A stretch of DNA of 64,000 nucleotides from Neolewinella persica DSM 23188 (GCF_000373105.1 NZ_KB890413.1:131399-195398); one strand, 5' to 3'; shown: positions 44,275 through 52,954, counted from the stretch's first letter. Numbers and translations: made by a program. The notes: generated by a model from the letters alone, not told the origin.

Positions 44275-45330
44275 TTATACCCGGTGTAGTTTGATGGGAT
44301 AGACCTGCCCGGCATTCCACTGCGGAATGTACAGATTCTCATCATCGTCGACGCAGACATCGTGGGGGTGCTTGAAGAGGGTAATGGCCTGGGAGACGGG
44401 GGACAACTTCCCTCCGGTGTAGGTCGGCTCTAAGCCGCCGGGGGCGGAGACCAGGCGGTTGTTTCGGTCCAGAACACTCACGAAGCCGGTGTTGCTGCCA
44501 CCGTCGCCCGACCAGATGGTGGCCAGATACACCTCCGTATTTCGGACAACGGGCCTACAGATGAAGGCGCCGGGCAGATCAATGGTGGAGAGGTAATTGC
44601 CGGCCATATCAAAGTACTTCAGCTGGTTTTTCTTGCGGGCGGTGATCAGCAGTTTGGGGGTGCCATCGCGTTCGTCGATGGCGATGCCGTGGGCATTGTG
44701 GAACTGGTCATCGGCCGGGCCGGGGCCGCCGAACTCTTGCTTTAGGTTGCCCTGTTGATCGTAGACGTAGATGTACTGGCTGCCATAACCATCGGCTACG
44801 TAAATATCCCCGTTTTCGGCAATGGCGGTCTCGGTGGGGAGGAAGGGGCGGAGGTTTCCTTCAGCGTCCTTCAGCTTTGGGTTCTGGATACGGAGCACCT
44901 CCCGTCCGTCCGGCGTCGTCTTGATAACCTGGTGCAATTCGGTGTCGGTGAGGTAGAGGAAATCTTCGCCGCCTTCGTCCTTCAGTGTCAGGCCGTGCGC
45001 GCCTGGGAAGCTGTCGCCCCAGCTGTTGAGTAGCTTACCGTCTTTGTTGTAGATGATGACGTTGTTGCGGGTGTGGTTGGTCAGCAGGATGAGGCGGCCG
45101 AGCCGGTCCTGCACCATTTCGTGGCAGTCTTTGACGGGGGTGGCCTGATCTAGCTTACCCCATTCTGCGTCCACTTTGTAGCGAAAATCACCGTGGCCGA
45201 TGATGAGGTCTTTGGTGGGCGAAGCCGCCATAGATGGGAGGAGGCCGAAGCCGCCGGCGAGGAGGGTACTTTGTTGGAGGAAGTTGCGTCGGTTGATGGT
45301 GGTATGGGTTTGCTTAGGGCTAAAATACAA
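44275..45330 (-). CDS. Tat-exported six-bladed beta-propeller (NHL-type) protein
   Basis: A 351-residue protein with a Tat-type signal: INRRNFLQQSTLLAGGFGLL, where RRNFLQ is the twin-arginine motif. The rest is an NHL-like propeller with blades such as DRLGRLILLTNHTRNNVIIY, GEDFLYLTDTELHQVIKT, NGDIYVADGYGSQYIYVYD and DDDENLYIPQWNAGQVYPIK. Similar proteins are often annotated as 6-bladed beta-propeller or peptidylglycine-lyase-like. The start codon is TTG, and an in-frame stop lies two codons upstream, so no ATG start is available before the Tat motif. A deleted second copy of this gene is at 52838-52953. Confidence 0.8.
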   Translation of the reverse strand: MYFSPKQTHTTINRRNFLQQSTLLAGGFGLLPSMAASPTKDLIIGHGDFRYKVDAEWGKLDQATPVKDCHEMVQDRLGRLILLTNHTRNNVIIYNKDGKLLNSWGDSFPGAHGLTLKDEGGEDFLYLTDTELHQVIKTTPDGREVLRIQNPKLKDAEGNLRPFLPTETAIAENGDIYVADGYGSQYIYVYDQQGNLKQEFGGPGPADDQFHNAHGIAIDERDGTPKLLITARKKNQLKYFDMAGNYLSTIDLPGAFICRPVVRNTEVYLATIWSGDGGSNTGFVSVLDRNNRLVSAPGGLEPTYTGGKLSPVSQAITLFKHPHDVCVDDDENLYIPQWNAGQVYPIKLHRV

Positions 45331-45365
45331 TGCTTAGTCTTTCCTTGCTGCTTCATTCTAATTTT

Positions 45366-45417
45366 TGCACCTGCGGCCGCGCCTTATTAGTACATAGTCA
45401 TGTAGTCGATAGTCTCG
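45366..45417 (+). repeat. exact head followed by TAGT(C) octamer array
   Basis: An exact 18-bp head at 45366-45383, then TTATTAGT and AGTC words at 45396, 45404 and 45411. The same head-TTATTAGT join is found at 972-1031. It lies 36 bp upstream of the TTG start of the propeller gene. Confidence 0.7.
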
Positions 45418-45523
45418 CGAGACTTCCAACCATTTGACTAAAGCGTTACGACTGGAGGTTCAAGGGAGCATTGAAAGGGGCAGTATTATCCATTGTCTCC
45501 TCGAGACTAGGCGTGAACCATCT

Positions 45524-45580
45524 CATGTACGCTAATTTGATTTGTACGTTTACCTACTGTATTGTACTTTAGCGTACATG
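45524..45580. promoter_or_regulatory. perfect 12-bp inverted repeat, likely AbiEi operator
   Basis: CATGTACGCTAA (45524-45535) and TTAGCGTACATG (45569-45580) are exact reverse complements, 33 bp apart. The second arm contains the ATG of the antitoxin gene. Two further GTAC words lie between the arms. AbiEi antitoxins are known to bind inverted repeats and repress their own operon, so this is a good candidate operator. Confidence 0.65.
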
Positions 45581-46570
45581 GAGCACGAGATTTTGCAGCT
45601 AGCCTTGGCCGGTTTTCTTAAAACAACGGGATTCAACCTGAAGATTGTCAAGTTGAAAGGTGATAATCATGGCGATGCCGTTTTACAGTTTGCCCAAAAA
45701 GGGCATAAGGCGGATTTCGTTGTTGCGGTAAAAAAGCGGCTGACCAATGATAAGTTACCATCACTTCGAAAGTTTTTAGAGGAAGCAGTGTGCCCTCTAC
45801 TCGTCTCGGACTACATACCAATGCCTCTAAAGTCCTATTTCAGAGAACAAGGAATCTGTTATCTGGACGCTGCTGGAAATGCTTACCTAGACGACGGAAA
45901 GGGGCTTTTTCTCTTTGTTGAGACAAATAAAAATCACACCGTAGAGGATAGGAAATCTGGTCGGGCTTTTTCTAAAGCGGGATTGAAAGTTGTCTTTCAA
46001 ATACTAAAAAACGAAGATGTCGTAAACGAACCGTATCGAAATATCAGTGCAAAAGCAGGAGTTTCTATTGACACCGTAGGAAAAGTAATCAAGGAATTAT
46101 TGCAAGATAAATACCTTGTCAAGGTTAGCACTAAGGAGTACAAAATCTACGACTACAGTAGATTGCTTCAGGAATGGGTAGTCTTGTTCAATAAAGTGTT
46201 GCGGCCTAAACTTCGTCAGCGGAAATTTTCTTTGGTTGATGCTGGGGTTTCAGGAATTGTTGACAGTGGACTTAAAGACAGCCTGGGTGGAGAACTTGGC
46301 GCTGAATTATTGACAACTTACTTGACAGCCGAGTCTTCGTTAGTTTACACCAACAGGTCTTTTGTTGACGTCGCTAAAGAATTGGGGCTAAGGCCATACA
46401 AGAAAGGGGAAGTTACTTTAATTGAGAAGTTTTGGCAGGATGATGATCGGGTAGGCGAAAGCACTGTCCATCCGTTGTTAGTTTATGCAGATCTTCTGGA
46501 TATCCCCACACCCCGGAATTTAGAAGCTGCAAACATAATTTACCAGGAGCATGTCGAAGATAATTTATGA
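45578..46570 (+). CDS. AbiEi-like antitoxin / transcriptional regulator
   Basis: A 330-residue protein placed in the type IV toxin-antitoxin AbiEi-like group from its layout and its partner. An N-terminal block (1-120) resembles a nuclease-like or regulator fold (FKTTGFNLKIVKLK-type, then YFREQGICYLDAAGNAYLDD). A winged helix follows around 135-195 (AGLKVVFQILKNEDVVNEPY, then ISAKAGVSIDTVGKVIKELL), and a C-terminal domain ends near PLLVYADLLDI. The ATG at 45578 is chosen because the operator arm overlaps it; an ATG at 45542 is also open. The gene overlaps the next by 20 bp. Both genes are more AT-rich than the surroundings. Confidence 0.7.
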   Translation: MEHEILQLALAGFLKTTGFNLKIVKLKGDNHGDAVLQFAQKGHKADFVVAVKKRLTNDKLPSLRKFLEEAVCPLLVSDYIPMPLKSYFREQGICYLDAAGNAYLDDGKGLFLFVETNKNHTVEDRKSGRAFSKAGLKVVFQILKNEDVVNEPYRNISAKAGVSIDTVGKVIKELLQDKYLVKVSTKEYKIYDYSRLLQEWVVLFNKVLRPKLRQRKFSLVDAGVSGIVDSGLKDSLGGELGAELLTTYLTAESSLVYTNRSFVDVAKELGLRPYKKGEVTLIEKFWQDDDRVGESTVHPLLVYADLLDIPTPRNLEAANIIYQEHVEDNL

Positions 46571-47390
46571 TGCGCTGAGGTCTCCTTACCTCAAGCAAAT
46601 ATTGAGTGATGTAAAAATGGTTGCTGACCAGCTAAGTGTAGACTTCTTTGGCGTCGGAGCTTTTGCGCGTAATGTTTGGTACGTTGCGAATGATGAACCT
46701 TCAAGAGGTACAAAGGATGTTGACTTTGGGGTTTATGTTTCGAACGAGAAAATCTATTCTCGCATGAGAGGTTTGCTCATTGAAAAGCATGGATATGAGG
46801 CAGCATCAAATAATGCCTTTTGCCTGATTTCTCCCTATGGCATCCCTTTAGATTTGCTCCCCTTTGGTGAAATTGAGCGGGATGGACGTGTGTTAATTGA
46901 GGGAAAAGGAATTGTTTCTATTAGTCTGGACGGATTTCGAGAGACCTATAAAAGTGCTTTGGTTGAAACCGAGATTGAAGGAGACACAGTAAAGGTTTGT
47001 TCGATCCCAGCCGTAGTGCTTTTAAAGCTTATTGCTTACGATGACCGTCCGGAGAATCGGTCAAAAGACCCGATGGATATTAGTTCCATTTTTTCTCATT
47101 ACCCAAGTATCGAGACTGATCTGATTTGGGACGAGTACAACTTTCTTTACGATCAAGAATTGAAGCACGAAGAGATTGGAGTAATGGTGCTAGGCTACGA
47201 AGTTGGGAAGATAATTAAGGCTAATCAGCACCTCTCTGGCCGGGTACTTACTATTCTAGATAAGGCTATAAAGCTTGAGTCTAAACTTGCGGAACGAATG
47301 ATACTTGATCCAATGAAAAGTACCATTACTGATCAGGTTAGGCTTCTTTCGTTATTGCGGGTTGGAATTGTTAAGGAGTTGGTTGACTAA
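46551..47390 (+). CDS. AbiEii-like nucleotidyltransferase toxin
   Basis: A 279-residue predicted nucleotidyltransferase. GVGAFARNVWYV followed by RGTKDVDFGVYV matches the GxxA-x-R...DxD arrangement of the polymerase-beta-type fold; the two Asp of DVDF are the likely metal ligands. LLKLIAYDDRPENRSKDPMD matches the later K...D..R..KD block seen in AbiEii/MNT proteins. AbiEii-type toxins transfer nucleotides to target molecules and arrest growth, and so can give phage defence or stabilise the locus. The 20-bp overlap with the antitoxin gene gives coupled expression. Activity is inferred. Confidence 0.7.
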   Translation: MSKIIYDALRSPYLKQILSDVKMVADQLSVDFFGVGAFARNVWYVANDEPSRGTKDVDFGVYVSNEKIYSRMRGLLIEKHGYEAASNNAFCLISPYGIPLDLLPFGEIERDGRVLIEGKGIVSISLDGFRETYKSALVETEIEGDTVKVCSIPAVVLLKLIAYDDRPENRSKDPMDISSIFSHYPSIETDLIWDEYNFLYDQELKHEEIGVMVLGYEVGKIIKANQHLSGRVLTILDKAIKLESKLAERMILDPMKSTITDQVRLLSLLRVGIVKELVD

Positions 47391-47409
47391 TTCTACTACC
47401 TTAGTGGCA

Positions 47410-47682
47410 ATGAAAGCTGTAGACAAAATCCCCTCAAAAAAGAAGTTGGCCGCATACATTTTCCTAAGTATTCTCGCAGCCTGTTTGTTGGAAGTGATTG
47501 TCAATTCGGGAAACGAAATCGTTTTCTGGAGTTATTTCGGACTTATGGTTGTCTCTGTCTTTATAGGGCGTTGGTATGGATTTGACATATCAAAAGGAAT
47601 GGTGATCCACGCTTTCAGCCATATGGGATTAGTGTTTTCATTCTCATTTTTGATCTGGGGAATATTTCGCTTCCTACTATAA
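47410..47682 (+). CDS. small hypothetical membrane protein
   Basis: A 90-residue protein from the ATG at 47410, with three hydrophobic helices (AAYIFLSILAACLLEVIV, FWSYFGLMVVSVFIG, FSHMGLVFSFSFLIWGIF). It shares the AT-rich composition of the preceding toxin-antitoxin pair and starts 19 bp after it. It may be a passenger of that island. No family was recognised. Confidence 0.6.
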   Translation: MKAVDKIPSKKKLAAYIFLSILAACLLEVIVNSGNEIVFWSYFGLMVVSVFIGRWYGFDISKGMVIHAFSHMGLVFSFSFLIWGIFRFLL

Positions 47683-47740
47683 GATTTTCTGCTACTATAC
47701 CTCTTCCTTTATTCTTGCTTATCCCCCCTACCTTCCCCCC

Positions 47741-47951
47741 ATGAACCTCCACTCCAAACTCCCCAACGTAGGCACCACCATTTTCTCCATCATGTCTCAG
47801 TTGGCGGCGAAGCATGGTGCCATCAACCTCTCCCAGGGACTTCCCAATTTTGAGGTAGACCAGCAGTTGAAGGACCTAATCAATCACTACGTCCAGGGTG
47901 GGAACAACCTGAATGCGCCAATGGCCGGTTTGATGCACCTGCGGCCGCGCC
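47741..47951 (+). pseudogene. 5' fragment of an aminotransferase gene ending at a head copy
   Basis: The first 64 codons closely match the starts of the two intact aminotransferases at 48864 and 51554 (KLPNVGTTIFSIMSQLAAKH, then GAINLSQGLPNFEVDQQLKD). Similarity runs to GLMxLR, where GELR-type sequence becomes MHLRPRP, encoded by an exact head (47934-47951). After that the frame is unrelated and stops at 48022. The whole PLP-binding domain, including the lysine, is missing, so the product cannot be active. The head supplies the CTGCGG that lines up with the Leu-Arg codons of intact copies, so joining through short shared sequence is likely. Confidence 0.75.
47934..47951 (+). repeat. exact head at a gene breakpoint
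   Basis: An exact TGCACCTGCGGCCGCGCC, followed by CTTATTGG as in other copies. It marks the point at which the aminotransferase fragment loses similarity to its intact paralogues. Confidence 0.85.
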
Positions 47952-48018
47952 CTTATTGGCCCAATGATGCTCGAATAGCTACCTTCAGAACACCTACCCT
48001 AATGCCAAAGAAGAAACC

Positions 48019-48837
48019 ATGAGGAAACTACTTTTCACCCTTGTCTTATGCCTTAACCTGGCCCCCCTTTCCGCTTAGGAAGTTTTTTGCAATCAACCAG
48101 GGATTAAGCATGAAATCAAATCTGAAATCCTCGATGAAACACGTGAATTTTGGGTAAGTCTTCCTCTCTGGTATTCCGACACGGTCAACTATCCCGTAGT
48201 GTATGTATTCGACGCCGAATGGCGGTTTAATCTAACGCGACACATCCTATTTGACCAAGGGGCCAATGGCGTGATCCAGCAAGCAATTGTAGTGGGCATT
48301 CCTCATGTCGAAGTAGAAAACAAGCGAGGAGTTGACCTTACATTTAGCCAGTCGAGAATGGAATACGACGGAGAAGTGGTGGATTCCACCCGATACAACA
48401 GTGGTAATTCCGGTGGTGCCGCTAAGTTTTACCAATATCTCCTTACGGAATTGATCCCACAAGTAAATGAGGCCTATCCCACCAACGGCCACGAGACCTT
48501 AATTGGTCACTCCTTTGGTGGTTATTTCGGTAGCTACCTCCTTTCTTTGGAGCATCCCTTTGAGGTAATCCATATGTACGACCCTTCCATTTGGTTCAGC
48601 GACGGAGAGGTCATAGATCGACTCAAAGGTATCCGTGAGAAGAATAATTCACTGGTGAAAGTACACATCACTTACCAGGATAAAACTAAGTTTCATATGG
48701 ACAAGGTTGAAGAATTTATCGGTGAGCTGGAAGAATTAGATTGGATTCAATTAACGAAAGGGTTCTATCCGGGATTTACGCACAACTCACTTTTCCTAGA
48801 CAGCTTCTACCAAGGGATTAAGCTGACGAATAAATAA
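48019..48837 (+). pseudogene. esterase (alpha/beta hydrolase) interrupted by an amber codon
   Basis: Translation from the ATG at 48019 gives the signal peptide MRKLLFTLVLCLNLAPLSA, then TAG at 48076-48078, then an unbroken frame to 48837. The blocked codon is where such exported proteins usually carry Gln after the cleavage site, so a single CAG to TAG change explains it. The rest is a complete esterase-D-like hydrolase: VVYVFDAEWRF, the nucleophile elbow LIGHSFGGYFGSYLL with the catalytic Ser, and a late FTHNSLF His. Without read-through or sequencing error the gene is dead, or makes only a cytoplasmic product from an internal start such as the GTG at 48199. Confidence 0.75.
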
Positions 48838-48863
48838 CGAGAAGCAACTATCTTCCCCCCCCC

Positions 48864-50009
48864 ATGCAACTAACCTCCAAACTCCCCAACGTAACCACCA
48901 CCATTTTCTCCATCATGTCGCAACTAGCGGCAAAGCACGGCGCCATCAACCTCTCCCAGGGCTTCCCCAACTTTGAGGTGGACCAGCAGATGAAAGACCT
49001 GATCAATCACTACGTCCAGGGCGGTTTCAACCAGTATGCACCGATGCCTGGCCTGATGGAACTACGGCAAGCCATCGCTAAGAAGAAGGAGTTACTTTAC
49101 GGTTGTTCTCTTGATCCGGACACAGAGATCACCATCACTAATGGTGCCACGGAGGCCATCTTCAGTGCCATCACCGCGCTCATCCGGCCGGGAGACGAGG
49201 TCATCGTCTTCGAACCGGCTTACGACAGCTACGTGCCGTCCGTCGAAGTAAATGGCGGAGTGGCCGTGCCGCTGCGCCTGAAAAGCCCGGATTACCGGAT
49301 CGATTGGGATCAGGTCCGGGACATGGTCAGCCCGAAGACCCGGATGATCATGATCAATACGCCGCACAACCCTACGGGGACGGTACTCGGACAGGAAGAC
49401 ATGGAAGCGTTGAGCCAAATCGTATCGGGCACCGACATCCTGGTGCTGTCCGACGAAGTCTACCAACACCTGATCTACGACGGCCGCGAACACGAAAGTG
49501 TATTGCGGTACCCGGACCTGTACCGGCGCTCCATTATCACCATGTCGTTTGGCAAAACCTTCCACGCTACGGGTTGGCGCATTGGCTATGCGATCGCGCC
49601 GCCGGAAATCACGGAAGAGATCAGGAAGGTCCACCAGTTCAATACCTTCAGCATTAATCGGCCGCTACAGCACGCCCTGGCCGATTACCTCGCCACGCCG
49701 GAGAATTACCTTTCCCTGCCCGACTTCTTCCAGCGGAAGCGTGACCTTTTTCTGCATGCGATGGCCGACACGCCCTTTGAGTTCCTCGATTGCGCCGGAA
49801 CTTACTTCGTCCTGGCCTCCTATCGTAATATTTCCGATCTCGGTGATCAAGCGTTTGCCCGCTGGCTCACTACGGAAAGAGGCGTTGCCGTCATTCCCAT
49901 TTCTTCGTTTTATTCTGACGGGACGGATGAAAAGATTATCCGGTTTTGCTTTGCTAAGACGGAAGAGTTATTGCTGGGGGCGGGCGGAAAGTTGAATCTG
50001 CGATTGTAA
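48864..50009 (+). CDS. methionine-type PLP aminotransferase (YbdL-like), copy 1
   Basis: A fold-type I PLP aminotransferase of 381 aa, close in pattern to E. coli YbdL (methionine/KMTB aminotransferase). Conserved blocks are NLSQGFPNF, ITNGATEAIFSAI, FEPAYDSYVPSVEV, NTPHNPTG, LSDEVYQHL and SFGKTFHATGWRIGY, in which Lys binds PLP. The C-terminal GVAVIPISSFY and RFCFAK carry the substrate-carboxylate Arg. YbdL-type enzymes use glutamine or methionine with keto acids such as KMTB. An omega-amidase gene downstream fits the glutamine transaminase-omega-amidase route. A nearly identical paralogue is at 51554. Confidence 0.88.
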   Translation: MQLTSKLPNVTTTIFSIMSQLAAKHGAINLSQGFPNFEVDQQMKDLINHYVQGGFNQYAPMPGLMELRQAIAKKKELLYGCSLDPDTEITITNGATEAIFSAITALIRPGDEVIVFEPAYDSYVPSVEVNGGVAVPLRLKSPDYRIDWDQVRDMVSPKTRMIMINTPHNPTGTVLGQEDMEALSQIVSGTDILVLSDEVYQHLIYDGREHESVLRYPDLYRRSIITMSFGKTFHATGWRIGYAIAPPEITEEIRKVHQFNTFSINRPLQHALADYLATPENYLSLPDFFQRKRDLFLHAMADTPFEFLDCAGTYFVLASYRNISDLGDQAFARWLTTERGVAVIPISSFYSDGTDEKIIRFCFAKTEELLLGAGGKLNLRL

Positions 50010-50021
50010 CTACTTTACACC

Positions 50022-51275
50022 TTGCTACAACTTAAAAAGCTCACTAAATTGTCTACTTCTTCCGCCAAAACTCCCCGCCTACACGCGCTTGATTCCATGC
50101 GTGCAATCATGATGTTACTGGGCTTAGTTTTGCACACGGGCCTGACTTATAACGTGACCAAACATGGAGACAGCTGGGGCATAAACCAAACGGTGGACAC
50201 AAACATAATAACAGATTTTCTGGTTTTGCTGATCCATATTTTCAGAATGCCAGCCTTTTTCATGATTGCCGGTTTTTTCGGTGCGTTGCTTTTCTACGAG
50301 CGTGGAGTAGCCGTTATGGTGAAGAATCGAATTTCGCGTATTCTGTGGCCATTCATTGTTTTTCTGGTACTGCTTTTACCAATCATACGTTTTTGTTTCC
50401 GCTATACGGAGGAGGCGTATGCAGGAGGCGAAAGTCCCTGGACTTTTGCCCTAGATTACTTCAATGGACTGGCAGGCTTCTGGCCGGACCAGACTTCTCA
50501 CCTGTGGTTTCTTTATTACCTGATGATGTTTACTGCTGGTGGAGTGGTACTGGCACTTGTTTTTGCTAAAACACCTAAGCTGTCCAGATTAATTAATGGC
50601 GCTTTTCGAGTGGTTTTCGCACGTCCAATCTTGCGGCTACTGATCTTTAGTGGTATGACTTATGGTCTGCTGAGTTTGCTCGGTACTTCGATGGTTGATG
50701 CCTCTGGTAGTCTGACTCCTCAAGGGCCCACGTTTTTATGGTTCGGCTTTTTTTATGCTGTGGGTTGGGTGCTTTATTTTTCCAGAGATATTCTTTCTGA
50801 TCTAATTAAATTCGATTGGTTGTTTGCCCTACTTGGGGTGGTGCTGGTAGCTGTTCAGGGTATCATCATTCTCTGGTCTGACGGAGAGCTGGAGCCGAAT
50901 GCTGCAACTCCACTAATGCTCAGCTTCGCATCCCTTACCGTATGGCTATTCGTATTTGGCATCACCGGTCTGTTTCTGCGCTACGCAAACGGATATTCTC
51001 CATTAATGCGCTACATATCTGATGCATCCTACTGGGTATACCTGATCCACTTGCCGCTGACGGCACTATTGCCCGGATTTATTGCTGAGTGGCCTTTCCC
51101 CGCGCTCCTCAAATTCCTGATCGTTTTATCGTTGGCGACGGTAATCTGTTTTGTTACCTACCATTACTTCGTTCGCAATACCTTCATCGGGCAATTTCTT
51201 AACGGGCGGAAGTATGACCGCAGACTGCCCAGGATACAACCGGCCAGTTATACTCCTCTCGGTCACCAGAAGTGA
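50022..51275 (+). CDS. membrane acyltransferase 3-family protein
   Basis: A 417-residue integral membrane protein of the acyltransferase 3 (OpgC/OafA-like) family. The conserved opening is LHALDSMRAIMMLLGLVLHTG, with the catalytic-type His, followed by about ten hydrophobic helices (for example MPAFFMIAGFFGALLFYERG, LWFLYYLMMFTAGGVVLALV, YWVYLIHLPLTALLPGFI). It probably acylates a surface or periplasmic glycan. The frame opens with TTG at 50022, 12 bp after the aminotransferase stop; there is no ATG before the family motif, so a TTG start here or at 50049 is needed. Located between two aminotransferase copies; a functional link is not evident. Confidence 0.82.
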   Translation: MLQLKKLTKLSTSSAKTPRLHALDSMRAIMMLLGLVLHTGLTYNVTKHGDSWGINQTVDTNIITDFLVLLIHIFRMPAFFMIAGFFGALLFYERGVAVMVKNRISRILWPFIVFLVLLLPIIRFCFRYTEEAYAGGESPWTFALDYFNGLAGFWPDQTSHLWFLYYLMMFTAGGVVLALVFAKTPKLSRLINGAFRVVFARPILRLLIFSGMTYGLLSLLGTSMVDASGSLTPQGPTFLWFGFFYAVGWVLYFSRDILSDLIKFDWLFALLGVVLVAVQGIIILWSDGELEPNAATPLMLSFASLTVWLFVFGITGLFLRYANGYSPLMRYISDASYWVYLIHLPLTALLPGFIAEWPFPALLKFLIVLSLATVICFVTYHYFVRNTFIGQFLNGRKYDRRLPRIQPASYTPLGHQK

Positions 51276-51442
51276 AAAGTATTTGCAGCTAATCAATCTT
51301 GAAAAGGACGGTTCGTTCACTATTTTAAATCGATGTCTCTAAGTACTCCGCCAGTCATTAGGCGTGGCTTGCAGGCTATTTTTTGCCCAGAAATTGGAAT
51401 GCAATGCATGGCTTGGCACTTCTCTGTTTTAATTCTTTTCTC

Positions 51443-51460
51443 TGCACCTGCGGCCGCGCC
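51443..51460 (+). repeat. exact head in the 51276-51553 gap
   Basis: An exact copy, preceded by TTCTTTTCTC and followed by CTCACTGATG, 93 bp upstream of the second aminotransferase. The rest of the gap holds no gene or clear hairpin. Confidence 0.85.
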
Positions 51461-51553
51461 CTCACTGATGCTCAGCTGAATAATGGGCCTCAAAAAAGGA
51501 CCGCCGGTGCCATCGGATGAGTTTACCGAGAACGGTATGACTACCTTACCAAA

Positions 51554-52729
51554 ATGCAAATCACCTCAAAACTACCTAATGTAACTACCACTATCTTCAC
51601 CATAATGTCCCAGCTCGCGGCGAAGCACGGCGCCATCAACCTCTCCCAGGGCTACCCAAATTTTGAGGTCGACCAGCAGCTGAAGGACCTCGTCAACCAC
51701 TACATACAGGCCGGATTCAACCAGTACGCACCGATGGCTGGGGTACTGGCCCTGCGCCAGGCCATAGCCCGGAAAAAGGAAGTACTTTACGGCTGTTCGC
51801 TGAACCCGAAAACGGAGATAACCATCACCAACGGCGCTACCGAAGCCATCTACAGCACCATTTCCGCCCTGGTCGGCGCGGGCGACGAAGTCATCATCTT
51901 CGAACCAGCTTACGACAGCTACGTGCCGTCCATCGAAGTCAACGGTGGCGTAGTAGTGGCTCTCCGTCTGAAAAGCCCGGACTTCCGCATAGACTGGGAG
52001 CAGGTCAAAGACGCGGTTACGCCCAAAACGCGGATGATCATGGTCAATTCTCCCCATAATCCTTCGGGGGTTATGCTCCGGCACGAAGACCTGGCGGCCC
52101 TGCAGGAAATTGTGGCGGACACCAATATCCTGGTCCTTTCCGACGAAGTTTACCAACATTTGATCTACGAAGGCCGCCGGCACGAGAGCGCGCTGCGCTA
52201 TCCGGACCTGTTCCGGCGCTCCATCATCACGATGTCGTTTGGCAAAACCTTCCACGTTACGGGCTGGCGCATCGGCTACGTAATTGCGCCACCGGAAATC
52301 ACCACCGAGATCAGAAAGGTCCACCAGTCTAATACCTTCGGCATCAACCGGCCGCTACAGCACGCCCTGGCAGATTATCTGGCTACCCCGGAGCATTATC
52401 TTTCCTTACCCGCTTTTTACCAACAAAAGCGTGATCTTTTCTTTGAGCTTATGGCCGATACGCCTTTCGAGTTCCTGGAATGTAGGGGGACCTACTTCGC
52501 CCTGGCTTCGTACCGGAAAATATCGGATATGGGCGATCAGGAATTTGCCCGCTGGCTAACCAGGGAGAAAGGGGTTGCCGTAATACCAATTTCCTCCTTT
52601 TATTCCGACGGAACCGACGAGAAAATCGTCCGTTTCTGCTTTGCTAAGACGGATAAGATGTTGGCGGCGGCGGCGGAGAAGCTGGTTGGGATTGAGGAGT
52701 TGTCGCCTGCTCACAGCTGCCTGGTTTGA
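51554..52729 (+). CDS. methionine-type PLP aminotransferase (YbdL-like), copy 2
   Basis: A 391-residue paralogue of the gene at 48864, identical in most positions by eye and in every catalytic block: NGATEAIYSTI, FEPAYDSYVPSIEV, NSPHNPSG, LSDEVYQHL, and SFGKTFHVTGWRIGY with the PLP lysine. It differs most at the C-terminus, which has an extra Ala-rich stretch and ends SPAHSCLV. Two intact copies and one truncated copy in 5 kb point to tandem duplication. Substrate preference may have shifted (for example HNPTG to HNPSG), but this cannot be judged from sequence. Confidence 0.88.
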   Translation: MQITSKLPNVTTTIFTIMSQLAAKHGAINLSQGYPNFEVDQQLKDLVNHYIQAGFNQYAPMAGVLALRQAIARKKEVLYGCSLNPKTEITITNGATEAIYSTISALVGAGDEVIIFEPAYDSYVPSIEVNGGVVVALRLKSPDFRIDWEQVKDAVTPKTRMIMVNSPHNPSGVMLRHEDLAALQEIVADTNILVLSDEVYQHLIYEGRRHESALRYPDLFRRSIITMSFGKTFHVTGWRIGYVIAPPEITTEIRKVHQSNTFGINRPLQHALADYLATPEHYLSLPAFYQQKRDLFFELMADTPFEFLECRGTYFALASYRKISDMGDQEFARWLTREKGVAVIPISSFYSDGTDEKIVRFCFAKTDKMLAAAAEKLVGIEELSPAHSCLV

Positions 52730-52837
52730 TCTGTGCCCGGGCTATCCGCTTTGGGATGAAATTCTGCGAATTGCAGGAAGGTAGGTTAAGGTGGGCGCAA
52801 AACGGTGCGAACAGACAGGTGGCTAATAGCAGCAGCT

Positions 52838-52953
52838 TCATACCCGGTGTAATTTAATCGGATAAACCCGCATCGCATTCCAGTGAGGAGGCTGGCTTGT
52901 TGGAGGAAGTAGCGTCTTTTGGGGGTATGGTGGTTTTGCCTGGGCTTAAAATA
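52838..52953 (-). pseudogene. internally deleted copy of the Tat propeller gene
   Basis: The minus strand encodes YFKPRQNHHTPKRRYFLQQA followed by SLL, matching YFSPKQTHTTINRRNFLQQS-TLL of the intact gene at 44275-45330. It then jumps, with a frame change, to WNAMRVYPIKLHRV and a stop, matching the intact end WNAGQVYPIKLHRV. About 900 bp between these ends are missing. The start codon region is replaced by a variant head whose GTATTTT tail runs into the second codon. The remnant cannot make a propeller. Confidence 0.75.
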
Positions 52954-52954
52954 C

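Noticed and set aside
44275-45330. Peptidylglycine alpha-amidating lyase activity for the propeller protein
   Set aside because: The fold matches, but the catalytic residues could not be verified; only the fold is claimed.
47741-52953. Integron or integrative element as the cause of the rearranged region
   Set aside because: No integrase, attC-like sites, tRNA gene or flanking direct repeats were found.
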